Assembly: GCF_030382115.1 (NCBI RefSeq)
Contig: NZ_JAUDRJ010000003.1
Location: forward strand, 91,823-145,615
DNA length: 53,793 bases
Reading direction: 5' to 3'
From: Nostoc sp. GT001
GTDB lineage: Bacteria; Cyanobacteriota; Cyanobacteriia; Cyanobacteriales; Nostocaceae
Shown here: positions 8,733 to 18,858 of the stretch, piece after piece
Layout of the letters: each line of letters begins with the position of its first letter
Numbering within the stretch: the first letter of the stretch is position 1
Made by a program: the position numbers and the translations under genes
The notes under the pieces: model-generated
What the model was told of the DNA's origin: nothing
Database searches by the model: none
Seen by the model: the letters and a program-made list of their open reading frames with translations, nothing else

Positions 8733-10098
8733 TTATCCCAATTTTTCCCGCAAGCAATTAGCAATACGTAGTGCTGCTCCCGGTTTGCCCATACGTCGCT
8801 TACCATTTTCAGCAATAATTTGCAAATTATCAGGGTTTTTAAATAGGGATTGTACAACCTTCGCTACTTCTGCTAGGTTGATCGATTAAAATCAGAGACG
8901 ATCCGAGAAGACGACTTTGAGATTCAGCAAAGCCAGGGTTATATTGTAGCCCATTACCAGGAATCGCGATCGCAGGTTTCCCTAAACCGATAAACTGTTC
9001 TGTGGCTGTACCTGCCATTGCGATCGCTATATCTCCCAAATGTAAGCAATCATTATAGGCTTGTTGGGTCAATAGCAGATAAGCATTTCTCTGTTTAAAT
9101 GTCAAGACCTTTGGATCGCGAAGTTGGATAGGAGATGCTGATTCAGTACGCCAGCCTTGGGATTGTACACTTTGGGATAAAATATTAGAGTCTAAACCAG
9201 GAGCGATCGCACCTAAAAACACTACTGTGTTAGAAGTATAGAAGATTGAATCTCGCTGTTGAAAACTTGTCATTAATGCAGATACAGCAATCATAATTGT
9301 TTCCCAGTTCGTGTATGCTTCTGGCGGACGAGAACCAGGAAGAAGAGTCACTACAAAAGGTCGAACTGTCTCTTGCTGTTGGATATTCTGACTATAAAAT
9401 TGTTGGCGTGAAAACGTCGGTTCTAGACCATCCATCATGGGATTACCCAAATAGAAAGCTGGAATTGGCCATTGTTTTAATGTTTCCGTCGTCAGCGCAT
9501 CTCTAAGGAACACAGCCTTACAACGGCGACGACTCATTAACCAACGTTCCCAAGGATGGTAAATTGAACCAGAAAAGTTTTCCCAACCTCCGTCTTGAGA
9601 TTTTCGTGGTAATAATCCAGCTTCATCTCGCACATAATATTCAGATTTTGCCGTACCGACAAAAGCATAATTAGCGCCACTCAATGTTGCAAACAACAGC
9701 GGCAAAATATCTCCCACTGCTAAAATCGCCCTTCTATTACCTAATTTTTTTTGAGAACTCACCCAACGGCGGATAGCTTTAATTTGGCTGAGGGTAAGTT
9801 GCAATAAACCACCGCGTACATCCCGCGCTAATTGGCGGCCATCCATATAAATAAAGCCGCCAGAAGGCATATTCAGAACTGAACCGATAAAGGGGATATC
9901 CAACTGTTCATAAGCACGTCCTTCACCCACCAGAGGTAAAGCAAATATCTCTGGTGGGTTTGGTTGTCGTTGGAGTTCTTGCAAAATCCGAACTGCAATC
10001 ACATCTTCCCCATGACCATTACTTAATACAAGTAACCGCAAAGGAGAAGTTGCAGATTGGGAGTTAGAAGCTAGCGATGACCGAGATAGATTACTCAT
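8733..10098 (-). CDS. Lipid-A-disaccharide synthase-related protein, with a +1 frameshift near the C-terminus
   Basis: This GT-B-fold protein belongs to the cyanobacterial LpxB-related family, here probably a glycosyltransferase of envelope lipid or polysaccharide. The first ~400 residues are intact: LRLLVLSNGHGEDVIAVRIL at the N-terminus, and GTATEQFIGLGKPAIAIPG as the nucleotide-sugar site. In the frame that starts at 10098 the chain ends prematurely at 8839 with an unrelated tail. Removing one base near 8874-8875 restores a family-like C-terminus (AEVAKVVQSLFKNPDNLQII, then AENGKRRMGKPGAALRIANC) ending at 8733-8735. The coordinates given span the restored gene. It is divergent from the Omp85 gene at 10237. 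Whether the lesion is real or a sequence error cannot be told here. Confidence 0.8.
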
Positions 10099-10236
10099 AG
10101 AAACAAAATATCAAAATTAACTGTCTGTTTGGGTAAGAGGTATAAATAGGGAAATCGACGAAGCAGCTGGAAGTTAGTATTATCCCTATTCGCTAGCGTC
10201 TCTACAACTAACTCCCAGTTAATTAGGTTAAATATT

Positions 10237-12300
10237 ATGCGAGTTTCTACTACTGCTATTTTTACTTTAGCTACTTTAGCTGCTGGCAATGTTACTGGGC
10301 AAGCAACGGCTACACCTGCTAAAACCGTTACTCCAACTGCAAAAGCTGGTAACTTGGTGGTGCCGATAATTGAAGACACTCCCGCACGGGTAGAGACAAT
10401 TGCTTCCCCAGAAACTATAGTTGCACAACAATTTTCCCAAAATCCCGTCGCTGTGCAAACAGGTGCGAACAAAAATTCCCCAGTAGTCTTAAAATCAGCA
10501 GACAAGGGAAATTCTTCCGTAACACTCCCCATCATCTCCTCCTCTCCCTCATCCCCCGCGACTGAAAGCAATTTAGTCGTCACAGCTACAGATGTACAGG
10601 TGGTGGGAGCCAATCAAGAATTACAGCAAATCATTCGCCAGGTAATTAAAACCCAAGCTGGTGGAGAAACCAGTCAAAGCCAGCTACAAAGAGATGTAAC
10701 TGCAATTTTAAATACAGGTTTATTTAGCAATGTCAGTGTGAATAGCTTTAGCACACAGGCTGGATTGAATGTAGTTTACCAAGTCCAACCAGTGATTGTG
10801 CGATCGCTGCAACTATCTGGTGCTAAAGTACTTACCTATCAAGTCGCCCAACAACGTTTGCAATCTCAGATTGGAACCACCATTAGTCCCAGTGGACTGC
10901 AACAAGCAGTAGCAGAAATTAACAAGTGGTACGCCGACAATGGTTATAACTTGGCGCGGGTGTTATCAATTAAACCTAGTTCTCAAGGCATTCTCACTGT
11001 GAATGTCGCTGAAGGCTTGGTAAGTGATATCAAATTTCGCTTTGTCAACGATGAGGGTAAAACCGTTGATAGCAAAGGTAATCCCGTCGGAGGACGCACC
11101 AAAGCAGATTTCTTACAACAACAACTAAAGTTAAAACCCGGTCAAATTTTCCAAGAAAATATCGTTAAACAAGACATTCAACAGCTATATCGTACAGGTT
11201 TATTTGAGAGTGTGAATGTTGCCTTAGAAGGGGATGCAACAAAACTTGATTTAGTCTACCAACTTAAAGAAACTGGGGCCCGTGGTGTTAACTTGGGTGG
11301 TAGTTACAATGCTGATCAAGGATTGGTAGGTACAATCAGCTATCAAGATCAGAATGTCGGCGGTGTTAATGATACTTTAGGGGTGAATGTTGGTGTAAGT
11401 AGCCGAGACTTGCAGTTTAATACCAAATTTACCAGTCCCTATCGGATAACTAACCCCGATCGCTTCGGCTACACTGTAAATGGTTTTCGTAGTCAGGAAC
11501 TTTCGGAAACCTTTGATGACAAGATTAAGTTAACCAACGGCGACAAAGTGCGAGAAGGTCAAATTGGCGGTGGTGTCAGCTTGCAGCGACCAATTGATGA
11601 TTGGAATACCTCATTAGGATTAAACTATACCCGAACTAGTATTCGCGATCGCCAAGGTAATGTTACCCCAACCGACGTTCAGGGCAATCCCCTATCTGCG
11701 AGTGGAACTGGTATTGACGACCTAACTACCGTATCCTTCACCGCCACCAAAGACCAACGAGATAATCCCCTCAATCCAACTCAAGGTTCCGTTCTAAGTC
11801 TGAGTACAGAACAATCTATACCCGTCGGTCAAGGTAATATTTCCCTCAATCGCCTCAAAGCTAATTACAGCCAATATTTACCAGTGCAGTTATTTAACAG
11901 CAAACAGCCACAAGTCTTTGCGGTGAATGTCCAAGCCGGTACCGTCCTTGGGAATTTACCGCCTTACGAAAGCTTTAACTTGGGTGGTTCCAACTCAGTG
12001 CGCGGTTACGATTCTGGAGAAGTTGGCAGTGGACGCAGTTATGTGTTGGCTTCCGCAGAATATCGTTTTCCCGTTTTACCAATCGTAGGCGGTGTATTGT
12101 TTGCCGACTTCGCCTCAGATTTAGGTTCTGGTGATACTGTATTAGGAGATCCGGCAGGTGTACGAGATAAAGCAGGTTATGGTTTTGGTTATGGGGCGGG
12201 AGTGCGAGTAAATTCACCACTAGGTTTAATTCGGGCTGACTATGGCATTAACGACCAGGGAGAAAGCAAAGTGCATCTGGGAATTGGGCAACGATTTTAA
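10237..12300 (+). CDS. Omp85/BamA-TamA family outer-membrane protein
   Basis: The 687-residue protein probably inserts or translocates outer-membrane proteins or envelope components. A hydrophobic N-terminus (STTAIFTLATLAAGNVTG) serves as signal peptide, followed by a low-complexity Ser/Pro region to ~110. Three POTRA domains lie at ~112-340: TDVQVVGANQEL, VRSLQLSGAKVLT and the third ending before residue 345 (LYRTGLFESVNVAL). A 16-stranded barrel follows, with the L6 motif SVRGYDSGEVG near residue 590 and a C-terminal Phe (GIGQRF). It differs from the TpsB at 1934 by having an extra POTRA. The 138-bp divergent spacing with the lipid-A-related gene suggests shared control of envelope genes. 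Nostoc has several Omp85 paralogues; which one this is was not determined. Confidence 0.9.
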   Translation: MRVSTTAIFTLATLAAGNVTGQATATPAKTVTPTAKAGNLVVPIIEDTPARVETIASPETIVAQQFSQNPVAVQTGANKNSPVVLKSADKGNSSVTLPIISSSPSSPATESNLVVTATDVQVVGANQELQQIIRQVIKTQAGGETSQSQLQRDVTAILNTGLFSNVSVNSFSTQAGLNVVYQVQPVIVRSLQLSGAKVLTYQVAQQRLQSQIGTTISPSGLQQAVAEINKWYADNGYNLARVLSIKPSSQGILTVNVAEGLVSDIKFRFVNDEGKTVDSKGNPVGGRTKADFLQQQLKLKPGQIFQENIVKQDIQQLYRTGLFESVNVALEGDATKLDLVYQLKETGARGVNLGGSYNADQGLVGTISYQDQNVGGVNDTLGVNVGVSSRDLQFNTKFTSPYRITNPDRFGYTVNGFRSQELSETFDDKIKLTNGDKVREGQIGGGVSLQRPIDDWNTSLGLNYTRTSIRDRQGNVTPTDVQGNPLSASGTGIDDLTTVSFTATKDQRDNPLNPTQGSVLSLSTEQSIPVGQGNISLNRLKANYSQYLPVQLFNSKQPQVFAVNVQAGTVLGNLPPYESFNLGGSNSVRGYDSGEVGSGRSYVLASAEYRFPVLPIVGGVLFADFASDLGSGDTVLGDPAGVRDKAGYGFGYGAGVRVNSPLGLIRADYGINDQGESKVHLGIGQRF

Positions 12301-12318
12301 TTTGAGTTCAGGCGTTGC

Positions 12319-12452
12319 CAATACGGTTCGGTTAAAGGGGAAAGGGTAAAGGGGAAAGGGGAAAGGGGAATAAAAAAACCTTTAACCGCAAACCCATTCC
12401 TCTTTTCCCCAAACCCTATTCTGAGTTCAAAATACTTATCCGAACCGTATTG
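12319..12452. repeat. MITE-like palindrome with perfect 13-bp ends
   Basis: The ends caatacggttcgg (12319-12331) and ccgaaccgtattg (12440-12452) are exact reverse complements. The interior has repeated aaagggg units followed by pyrimidine-rich aaccca...ttttcccc, so it folds into a long hairpin as does the element at 1475-1600. It lies 19 bp after the Omp85 gene. Confidence 0.7.
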
Positions 12453-12492
12453 AGTCATATCCAAAATTAAATATGCGTTATCCAAAACCCTT

Positions 12493-12521
12493 GTAGAGAC
12501 GTAGCACTGCTATGTCTCTAC
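12493..12521. repeat. Short palindrome, GTAGAGACGTAGC type
   Basis: The arms gtagagacgtagca and tgctatgtctctac pair at 13 of 14 positions around one base. It belongs to a widely dispersed cyanobacterial hairpin family. The rest of the 12301-12816 gap contains direct gaattctgaattttgaattc-type repeats near 12607 and an AT-rich leader, but no gene. Confidence 0.6.
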
Positions 12522-12816
12522 ATTCTTTTTGGCTCATACAGCAGATTTCAAGTTGGTGAGGTACAAAAGCTAAGTCTGTTACCCAGGTATAAAGCGTGTT
12601 TTACTCCTGAATTCTGAATTTTGAATTCTGCTATATCTCTATTAGCGATCGCCTTTGAAAATGACTTTTATAAATTGTCCAATTTATTACACAATATTTA
12701 ATAGTATATAAATTTCAATAATCAAAGGAAAAAAGCTATTGTCACGTTTTCACGAGACATTAATTTTTTAATAGTTCTAGTCATGCAGAATATAAAAAAA
12801 TATTATAAGTAATAGC

Positions 12817-15051
12817 ATGGAAAAAAGTGTTATTAATGCCAGCCTTTCTACTCAGAACTTAACCTTTCGTCCAGGTGATACTCCTGTATCATTTGAGGTA
12901 ACTGTCAATAATGACAGCGATCGCTTCGTCAATTTTCAAATAGAAATTACCGCAGCCGGAGAAATCCGCAACACAGGATATCGCTGGTATAGACTTGAAC
13001 CAGAGGTAGCGGCAGCCAAGCCACCGGGCAGTAGTACCATCTTCCAAGTTTTCGTATTCAATACACCCATTCCGGGATTTGTTGGTACTGTCAACCTGAT
13101 GGTAAATATTTTTTCACCGCAATTAGCACAACAGTCCAGACTTGTGCTACGCCTGAAAATCGAGCGAGACAACAGACCAACACATTTAAGTGTAGAATTA
13201 CCTGTACGAGAGTTCCAAGTTTATCCCCGCAATTCTGTCGATATACCAGTACGAGTGCGAAACTTGGGGCAACAACCAACCGAGGTAATGCTACGTTTTA
13301 CAGGCGTCGATCCGTCTTGGCTAGCTGGCAGTGCAGAACGCCGATTACCCTTAGATCCAGGTGGTTTAGCAGAAGCTACATTCCAATGCCAACCTCCTTC
13401 TGTAGTGCAAGCGCCCAGTCAAAATTATCCTTTTACTATTGAAGCTGTTAGCAATAATGGTTATCCAACTAATGCTGAAGGCAATATTGAAGTTTTGCCA
13501 GTGGGTTTTATAGACTTTACTACCACCGAGAAACACCTGAAAATCCCCAATAAATCGGCATGGTTGCCTGACTGGAAATCTGATACAGCTTCCTTTGAAT
13601 TACTATTTAAAAACGCTAGCAATCTCAACCAGGAAATTAATGTGCAGGTGCAGGGTAGAGACTGGCGAAAATGTAGTTTTAAAAAGCTTCCGGAAACCGC
13701 CAATCTTCATCTAGGAGAGACAAGTAAAGTCCTTCTCGATGTTAAAACAAAACGCCCTTGGGTTGGAATCGGCAAAACTCTATTATTAGAGGCTAAATCA
13801 GAATTATCCGATCAACGTTTAGGCAGTACAGACCCAGCCACGCAGACATTAGAAGTCAAGACTCTGCCAATTATACCTTTATGGCTACAATTAGCTGCGA
13901 TCGCACTTTTAGCCGCACTCCTAGCATTAATCCTGCAACCAAGAGGTGTAATGCATACTCGTTCTGTCAACTCAGTGCGTTTTAGTGGCATTGGTTTATC
14001 TGTGGTCAGCGGCTCAGATGATTGCACCTTAAGACTTTGGAGAATTGGTGCTGATAGCTTAGACCCTGATGATACAGTAAGGTATGCTGGGCAATCCCTG
14101 GCTTGCGACCAATCACAACAGCCTAAAGGATTGATGGCCATTACCGATGACGCTGTAGAAGTCTTGCGCTTCATGCCGTTACAAAATAATCGTGTTGCTG
14201 TTGGTTTAGATAATGGTGTCATTGAACTCAGAGATGTTCCTTCAGGTGCAAAGATTAGCCAACTTCAAGACCTTAAAGATCCTAAAGCAAAAGGCGATCG
14301 CGTTTTTGATTTAGCTTTCACCTCAAACTCACTTAATTTATTCAGTGGTTATGGCAGTGGTAAAGTGAGACTATGGTCAAGACCAGCGCCTAACAGCGAT
14401 TTTCTACCAGAACCGCAAGTTATTGACGTACAAAGTAGATTGAAACTATCAGGTTTCCAAGTCCGGGCATTAAATCTCAGCCCAGATGCACAAACTCTAG
14501 TAATTGCTGGAAACTTTAAGCGTTTTATATTGTGGCAGTGGAATCAAACTCAATCTGATAAACAATCCCTAAGTTTATCAGTGCAAAATTTAGAAAAACT
14601 AGACCCATTAGTTGGGCCGGAAGATTATATTTGGGGATTAGCTTTTGTTCCTGACTCAACAGGAAAAATCCTTGCAACTTCTGATTCTGCGGGATTTATT
14701 ACCATTTGGGATTTAAATCAGTGTCAAACTATTAAAAATCCGAATCCGCTAGAAAAAATAAATGAGCTTAATTGTTCACAACTAGATCGTTGGTCAGCAT
14801 CAAAAACATCTGTGCGGACTCTAGCATTTAGTGACGATGGTAGTCTCTTAGTAAGTGGTGGCGATGATGGACGAGTCTTAGTTTGGTATTTAACTCCCGA
14901 ACACAAGCTCGACAAAACAAAAGCAGCAGAAGGTAAACAAATTTACAAAAGCTCTAAAAAAATCAATAGTATCGATTTGAAAACTAATCAAGGAACCATG
15001 ATTGTGAGTGGTGATGAAGATTTTCAGGTCAAATTACACCGCATAAAATAA
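12817..15051 (+). CDS. Membrane protein with N-terminal Ig-like domains, one TM helix and a C-terminal WD40 propeller
   Basis: The 744-residue protein has no N-terminal signal peptide. Residues ~1-340 are beta-rich with three Ig-like/NEW3-type modules (PVSFEVTVNNDSDRFVNF, VDIPVRVRNLGQQPTEVMLR, FELLFKNASNLNQEINVQV). The juxtamembrane segment KRPWVGIGKTLLLEAK leads to a single TM at ~352-374 (LQLAAIALLAALLALIL). After it, WD40 repeats fill ~380-744 (GSDDCTLRLWRIG, SGYGSGKVRLWSR, TSDSAGFITIWDL, SGGDDGRVLVWYL). It is a scaffold-type architecture with no catalytic motif. Thirteen bases separate it from the next gene, which shares the N-terminal/TM plan. The orientation of either half in the membrane is unknown. 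Confidence 0.8.
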   Translation: MEKSVINASLSTQNLTFRPGDTPVSFEVTVNNDSDRFVNFQIEITAAGEIRNTGYRWYRLEPEVAAAKPPGSSTIFQVFVFNTPIPGFVGTVNLMVNIFSPQLAQQSRLVLRLKIERDNRPTHLSVELPVREFQVYPRNSVDIPVRVRNLGQQPTEVMLRFTGVDPSWLAGSAERRLPLDPGGLAEATFQCQPPSVVQAPSQNYPFTIEAVSNNGYPTNAEGNIEVLPVGFIDFTTTEKHLKIPNKSAWLPDWKSDTASFELLFKNASNLNQEINVQVQGRDWRKCSFKKLPETANLHLGETSKVLLDVKTKRPWVGIGKTLLLEAKSELSDQRLGSTDPATQTLEVKTLPIIPLWLQLAAIALLAALLALILQPRGVMHTRSVNSVRFSGIGLSVVSGSDDCTLRLWRIGADSLDPDDTVRYAGQSLACDQSQQPKGLMAITDDAVEVLRFMPLQNNRVAVGLDNGVIELRDVPSGAKISQLQDLKDPKAKGDRVFDLAFTSNSLNLFSGYGSGKVRLWSRPAPNSDFLPEPQVIDVQSRLKLSGFQVRALNLSPDAQTLVIAGNFKRFILWQWNQTQSDKQSLSLSVQNLEKLDPLVGPEDYIWGLAFVPDSTGKILATSDSAGFITIWDLNQCQTIKNPNPLEKINELNCSQLDRWSASKTSVRTLAFSDDGSLLVSGGDDGRVLVWYLTPEHKLDKTKAAEGKQIYKSSKKINSIDLKTNQGTMIVSGDEDFQVKLHRIK

Positions 15052-15064
15052 GGGAATCAATGAC

Positions 15065-17371
15065 ATGCAAGCTAAATTCAATCCACTGCAAGTTATTATT
15101 AACCCGCCTGGAATTCAATTTGGGATGCCAGGAGATACGATTGAACTCTATATTGTTGTAATCAATCAGGGAAATCAAAGTGCGGTTATTGACTTATATT
15201 TTGTTTTTGACGAAGTATTTCAAAATTTAACCGGTTGGTCTAGTTCTCCTAGAGAAAGTTTAGCATTAGCTCCAGGGCAAAATAGCGACGAAGTAAGGTT
15301 TGAGTTTCAAGTCGCCGCCAATGCTCTCCCAGGAACCTATGACTACACACTAGTCGTAGATTCTCCTCTACATTATCCACAAGAGACTCCCATAACTTTC
15401 GCAAACCAAATTAAGGTTCTACTAAAAGAACAGACTGCAATTCGGGTGAACGACCCGACATTTTCCATCAGACCTAACACCAACCCCAACAAACCGTTAA
15501 TTTTCAATCCTAGTGAGTCTCTGCAAGTAGAGGTAATAGTTGACAATCGCTCTTATCTCGTAGATAGATTCCGCTTAAGTTGCCCAGATTTAGACGATGA
15601 CTGGTTCACAATTAATTATCCTGCAACTGGATTTGAGGGGCCAGGATTAGTGTCTGACGTGACTGCACTAGAACTCAATCCTGGTACTCAAGGTCAAATA
15701 TTGTTGAAATTTCACCCACCTGGGGATACCCTTGCAGGAAGCTATTCACCGACAATCCGCTTATATTCAGAAAACTCTCCAGACTTAGTACTGCTGGATT
15801 TGGTGTATATCCAAATTCCGACAAATTATCGCTTAGATATACAACTTCATACCATCTTGGGACAAGTTAGCCGTAGTCTTGGCAAGTACGAATTATCACT
15901 AGCTAACCAGGGTAATATTGTCCGCGAACTGATATTAAACTTAAAAAGTAGAGACGAAGAAGAACTATATACTTACAAATTCGATCCTACTGAAGTCAGA
16001 TTATTACCTAATAGAAGTGCTGTGGCTAATTTGACGGTCAAACCCAAACCTTGGTGGCGAAGACCGTGGTTTGGTGCAGGGCTAGTGGTCAACTTTCAAC
16101 TCGATATCAAAGACCAACAAAATTTACCCCTACCGAACACACTGCCTCAAGGAACTTTGGTATGGAAACCCCGCCCTTGGTGGCAATTTCTTCTGTTAAT
16201 TTTGGCAATTTTGGCAATTTTGGGAGGGATAGGATTTATCATTTGGCGAATTTTAAACCCCGATCCTTTGAGATTAGAAAATTTTAGTGCAAATGACTCT
16301 CAAATTACTGAAGGTGATGAGGTAGCTTTAAACTGGGAAATTCATCAATATAAACAGTTAAAAAAATTAGTTCTGACGGCTAAAGGTTCCCAACCTATTC
16401 AGCCTATTACTTATGACTTTAGCAATGGCATTCCTGAAACACTGGGTAAAGGAAGCACCAATGAAATCCCTCCTTGTCAGGTGCAAGATAAACAAGAGCT
16501 AATTTGTAGCAACGTTAAAACTGGAGTGAAAACAAAAGGGAATTATACTTTTGAGTTACAAGCCTTTTATCGCAATGGTATACAAATATTTTCTCCTAAT
16601 AACAAAGTAGCTAGCCAAACCACCCAAGTAGAAATAGCTGAAAAACAAATTGCTGAAGTACTTAGTTTTCAACCAGATAAACCATTGTATACAAAAGGTC
16701 AAAATATTCTTTTAAGCTGGGCAATTGCCCGTCCATTATTGTTAGCGCAAATTCAAATCGCTGGCAGCGCAGATGATGGTACATTATATAGTGAGCCAAT
16801 TACTTATAAATTTAATCAAGGTAATATTACCGACCCAAAACTTCAAAAGCTATGTACACAACAGAATCAACAACTGCGATGTACAAATATTCCTTTATCA
16901 GCAACTAAAGCCGGAAATTTTGTATTTGAAATCAAAGCCTTTCCTAACAATGGAAGTCAAAAAACTAGTTTTAAAAAGACTGAATCAAAAATTGGAATAT
17001 TACCAAAACCATTTAAAATTGTCTCTTTTAGAATCAACGGTAGCGAACAACCAAATCTGGTTCTCAAGGAAGGTGAATCTGCTACCCTGAGTTGGAGAGT
17101 AGAGGGAGAAAATATTCAGGTTAAACTTCTACCATACGGCAATGACGTTCCAGCAGTTGGTTCAATGAAGCTTCCAGTCAATCAAGCCTTCCCCGCTCAA
17201 ATCGGACTGCTAGTCAATGATATATCTGGCAAGCAACAACCCCAACAAAGAGGGTTTGCAATCACAGTCCTCAAAAAAGTAGAGCCTATTCCTATACCTG
17301 GCATTAACCCAATTCCACCTACTCTGCTACCTAGCAATAGCCCATTTAAGACTCCTTTACCTCAGAGGTAA
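15065..17371 (+). CDS. Membrane protein with Ig-like domains on both sides of one TM helix
   Basis: The 768-residue protein has beta-rich Ig-like/NEW3 modules at ~1-340 (GDTIELYIVVINQGNQSAVI, LPGTYDYTLVVDSPLHYP). A juxtamembrane RRPWFGAGLVVNFQLDIKD aligns by eye with KRPWVGIGKTLLLEAK of the upstream protein. One TM follows at ~374-394 (FLLLILAILAILGGIGFIIW), then three repeats of a ~110-residue module (~400-730), each starting with a phrase like ITEGDEVALNW, YTKGQNILLSW or LKEGESATLSW. The C-terminus is proline-rich. Two of the modules share a Cys pair (PPCQVQDKQELICSN and KLCTQQNQQLRCTN). A ribosome site aaggga precedes the ATG. It pairs with the WD40 protein; together they may form one membrane complex. 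The function is unknown. Confidence 0.8.
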   Translation: MQAKFNPLQVIINPPGIQFGMPGDTIELYIVVINQGNQSAVIDLYFVFDEVFQNLTGWSSSPRESLALAPGQNSDEVRFEFQVAANALPGTYDYTLVVDSPLHYPQETPITFANQIKVLLKEQTAIRVNDPTFSIRPNTNPNKPLIFNPSESLQVEVIVDNRSYLVDRFRLSCPDLDDDWFTINYPATGFEGPGLVSDVTALELNPGTQGQILLKFHPPGDTLAGSYSPTIRLYSENSPDLVLLDLVYIQIPTNYRLDIQLHTILGQVSRSLGKYELSLANQGNIVRELILNLKSRDEEELYTYKFDPTEVRLLPNRSAVANLTVKPKPWWRRPWFGAGLVVNFQLDIKDQQNLPLPNTLPQGTLVWKPRPWWQFLLLILAILAILGGIGFIIWRILNPDPLRLENFSANDSQITEGDEVALNWEIHQYKQLKKLVLTAKGSQPIQPITYDFSNGIPETLGKGSTNEIPPCQVQDKQELICSNVKTGVKTKGNYTFELQAFYRNGIQIFSPNNKVASQTTQVEIAEKQIAEVLSFQPDKPLYTKGQNILLSWAIARPLLLAQIQIAGSADDGTLYSEPITYKFNQGNITDPKLQKLCTQQNQQLRCTNIPLSATKAGNFVFEIKAFPNNGSQKTSFKKTESKIGILPKPFKIVSFRINGSEQPNLVLKEGESATLSWRVEGENIQVKLLPYGNDVPAVGSMKLPVNQAFPAQIGLLVNDISGKQQPQQRGFAITVLKKVEPIPIPGINPIPPTLLPSNSPFKTPLPQR

Positions 17372-17414
17372 CTTTTTGAGCAATATGAAAAGCAGAGATA
17401 TATAAAATGCTAGC

Positions 17415-18617
17415 TCAATTCCTGGTTTTATGAAAAGCTCGGCGTCTGCGCCCATTTTCAAGCTGAGGTTTTCGCAACGGTACTACCTCAGCTTCATTAC
17501 TCTCACGTGCTACCCGAATCAGCAAACCAGCAGCTATTAAACTGGCAATCATAGAATTACCACCATAACTAAACATGGGCAAAGGTAAGCCAGTAGTCGG
17601 TAGAGAACCTGTAGCAACACCGATGTGGAGTAATGATTGTCCCACCATCAAAGTCGTCACACCGATCGCTACTAATCTATGTACTATATTTTTAGCCTTC
17701 AGCGCCACAACTAATCCGAGAGTAGCGAATGTAGCTAAAAGCACCAATAACACCATACTGCCAACAAAGCCAAACTCTTCAGCGAACACCGCAAAAATAA
17801 AATCGGTATCTTGAATTGGTAAATAAAACAGCTTTTGTTGAGAAAGCCCATATCCAACTCCCCAAGTTTTACCAGAACCCACAGCTAGTAGACTTTGCAC
17901 CAACTGGTAGCCATCTCCTGTAGCATCCGCCCAAGGATTGAGGAATGACATCACCCGCTTACGCTGATACTCTTTAATACTAATACTGAGTAGTGCCAGC
18001 ATTACTCCACCAATTGCTGTTCCTCCCAGGTACTTGTAAGGTAAGCCAGCGGCTAAAGCAATTAGCCAGATAGTCATGCCGCAAAGTGCCGTTGTACTCA
18101 AGTTAGGCTGGGCAAGAATTCCTAAAAGTACCAGACCAAAAACACCCAACCAAGCCAAGCGAATCCGCCAACTAATTCGTTCCCACTGACCAAAAAGCCG
18201 CGCACTTTGCAACACCAAAAAGGGTTTAATTAGTTCTGAAGGTTGAATCGGAATTGGCCCGATCGCAATCCAACGCGCTGCATCAAAAGCTTTTCTTCCC
18301 AATCCTGGGATCAGTGTGACAAAAATTAACCCCAAAAACAGCAACAAAAACCAATGGGATAATCCCAAAATTTTCTGCAACGGCGAATTAACAATAATAT
18401 TGAATCCGATTAAGGAAACTAAGACCCAAAGCAGTTGACGTTTAAAGTAGTACAAACCATCATTCTGACGGGCATCAGCGACAGGATATGATGCTGAAAA
18501 TAGCATTATCAAGCCGACGAACAGCCAAATCAACGTTAACCAGCGCAACAACCGCGCTTCTAATGCCCAGTTGGAGACTGAACTATCAAAAATTGGAATC
18601 AGGCGGCGTAGATTCAC
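17415..18617 (-). CDS. ftsW: FtsW/RodA/SpoVE-family peptidoglycan polymerase, FtsW-type
   Basis: This 400-residue SEDS protein has about ten TM helices and polymerises lipid II into septal peptidoglycan together with a class B PBP. Family motifs are all present: FSASYPVA after TM1, ARWIAIGPIPIQPSELIKP, the QSLLAVGSGKTWGVGYGLS loop, and the acidic DTDFIFAVFAEEFG motif that carries the proposed catalytic Asp. The C-terminal motif GLPLPMFSYGGNSM is also present. The length is normal. It is transcribed on the minus strand, convergent with the preceding membrane-protein operon. The choice of FtsW over RodA is by overall likeness; the chain ends in a basic tail (RRRRAFHK). Confidence 0.85.
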   Translation of the reverse strand: MNLRRLIPIFDSSVSNWALEARLLRWLTLIWLFVGLIMLFSASYPVADARQNDGLYYFKRQLLWVLVSLIGFNIIVNSPLQKILGLSHWFLLLFLGLIFVTLIPGLGRKAFDAARWIAIGPIPIQPSELIKPFLVLQSARLFGQWERISWRIRLAWLGVFGLVLLGILAQPNLSTTALCGMTIWLIALAAGLPYKYLGGTAIGGVMLALLSISIKEYQRKRVMSFLNPWADATGDGYQLVQSLLAVGSGKTWGVGYGLSQQKLFYLPIQDTDFIFAVFAEEFGFVGSMVLLVLLATFATLGLVVALKAKNIVHRLVAIGVTTLMVGQSLLHIGVATGSLPTTGLPLPMFSYGGNSMIASLIAAGLLIRVARESNEAEVVPLRKPQLENGRRRRAFHKTRN

Positions 18618-18858
18618 GATTGGTACAGGTAAAAAGTTAGAAATTAGGAGTTAAAAATAAAACTCATAAATCATAACTTATAACTCATAAGTAGGCTTTA
18701 CAACCATAAATCTTAGAGTTGTTAACTTCAATACACCACTAGTTCAATATTTCTGACAAATTGCCATCTCTACTCCGCAGTGATAAAGTATTATTTGATA
18801 CTAACAAATTAGGATTGCTATAGTTAAGAGCGATCGCTCGAAAATTGACTGAAAGTAT

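Noticed and set aside
10095..10613. 172-codon minus-strand frame, rich in Val, Ala and Thr
   Set aside because: Antisense shadow of the low-complexity N-terminus of the Omp85 protein.
12817..17371. Membership of the Ig/WD40 membrane pair in a contractile injection system
   Set aside because: No sheath, tube, baseplate or AAA+ genes are nearby, so there is no contextual support.
18640..18690. Repeated aactcataa-type words as a possible operator array
   Set aside because: Simple AT-rich words common in these genomes, irregular spacing, no matching motif elsewhere in the window.
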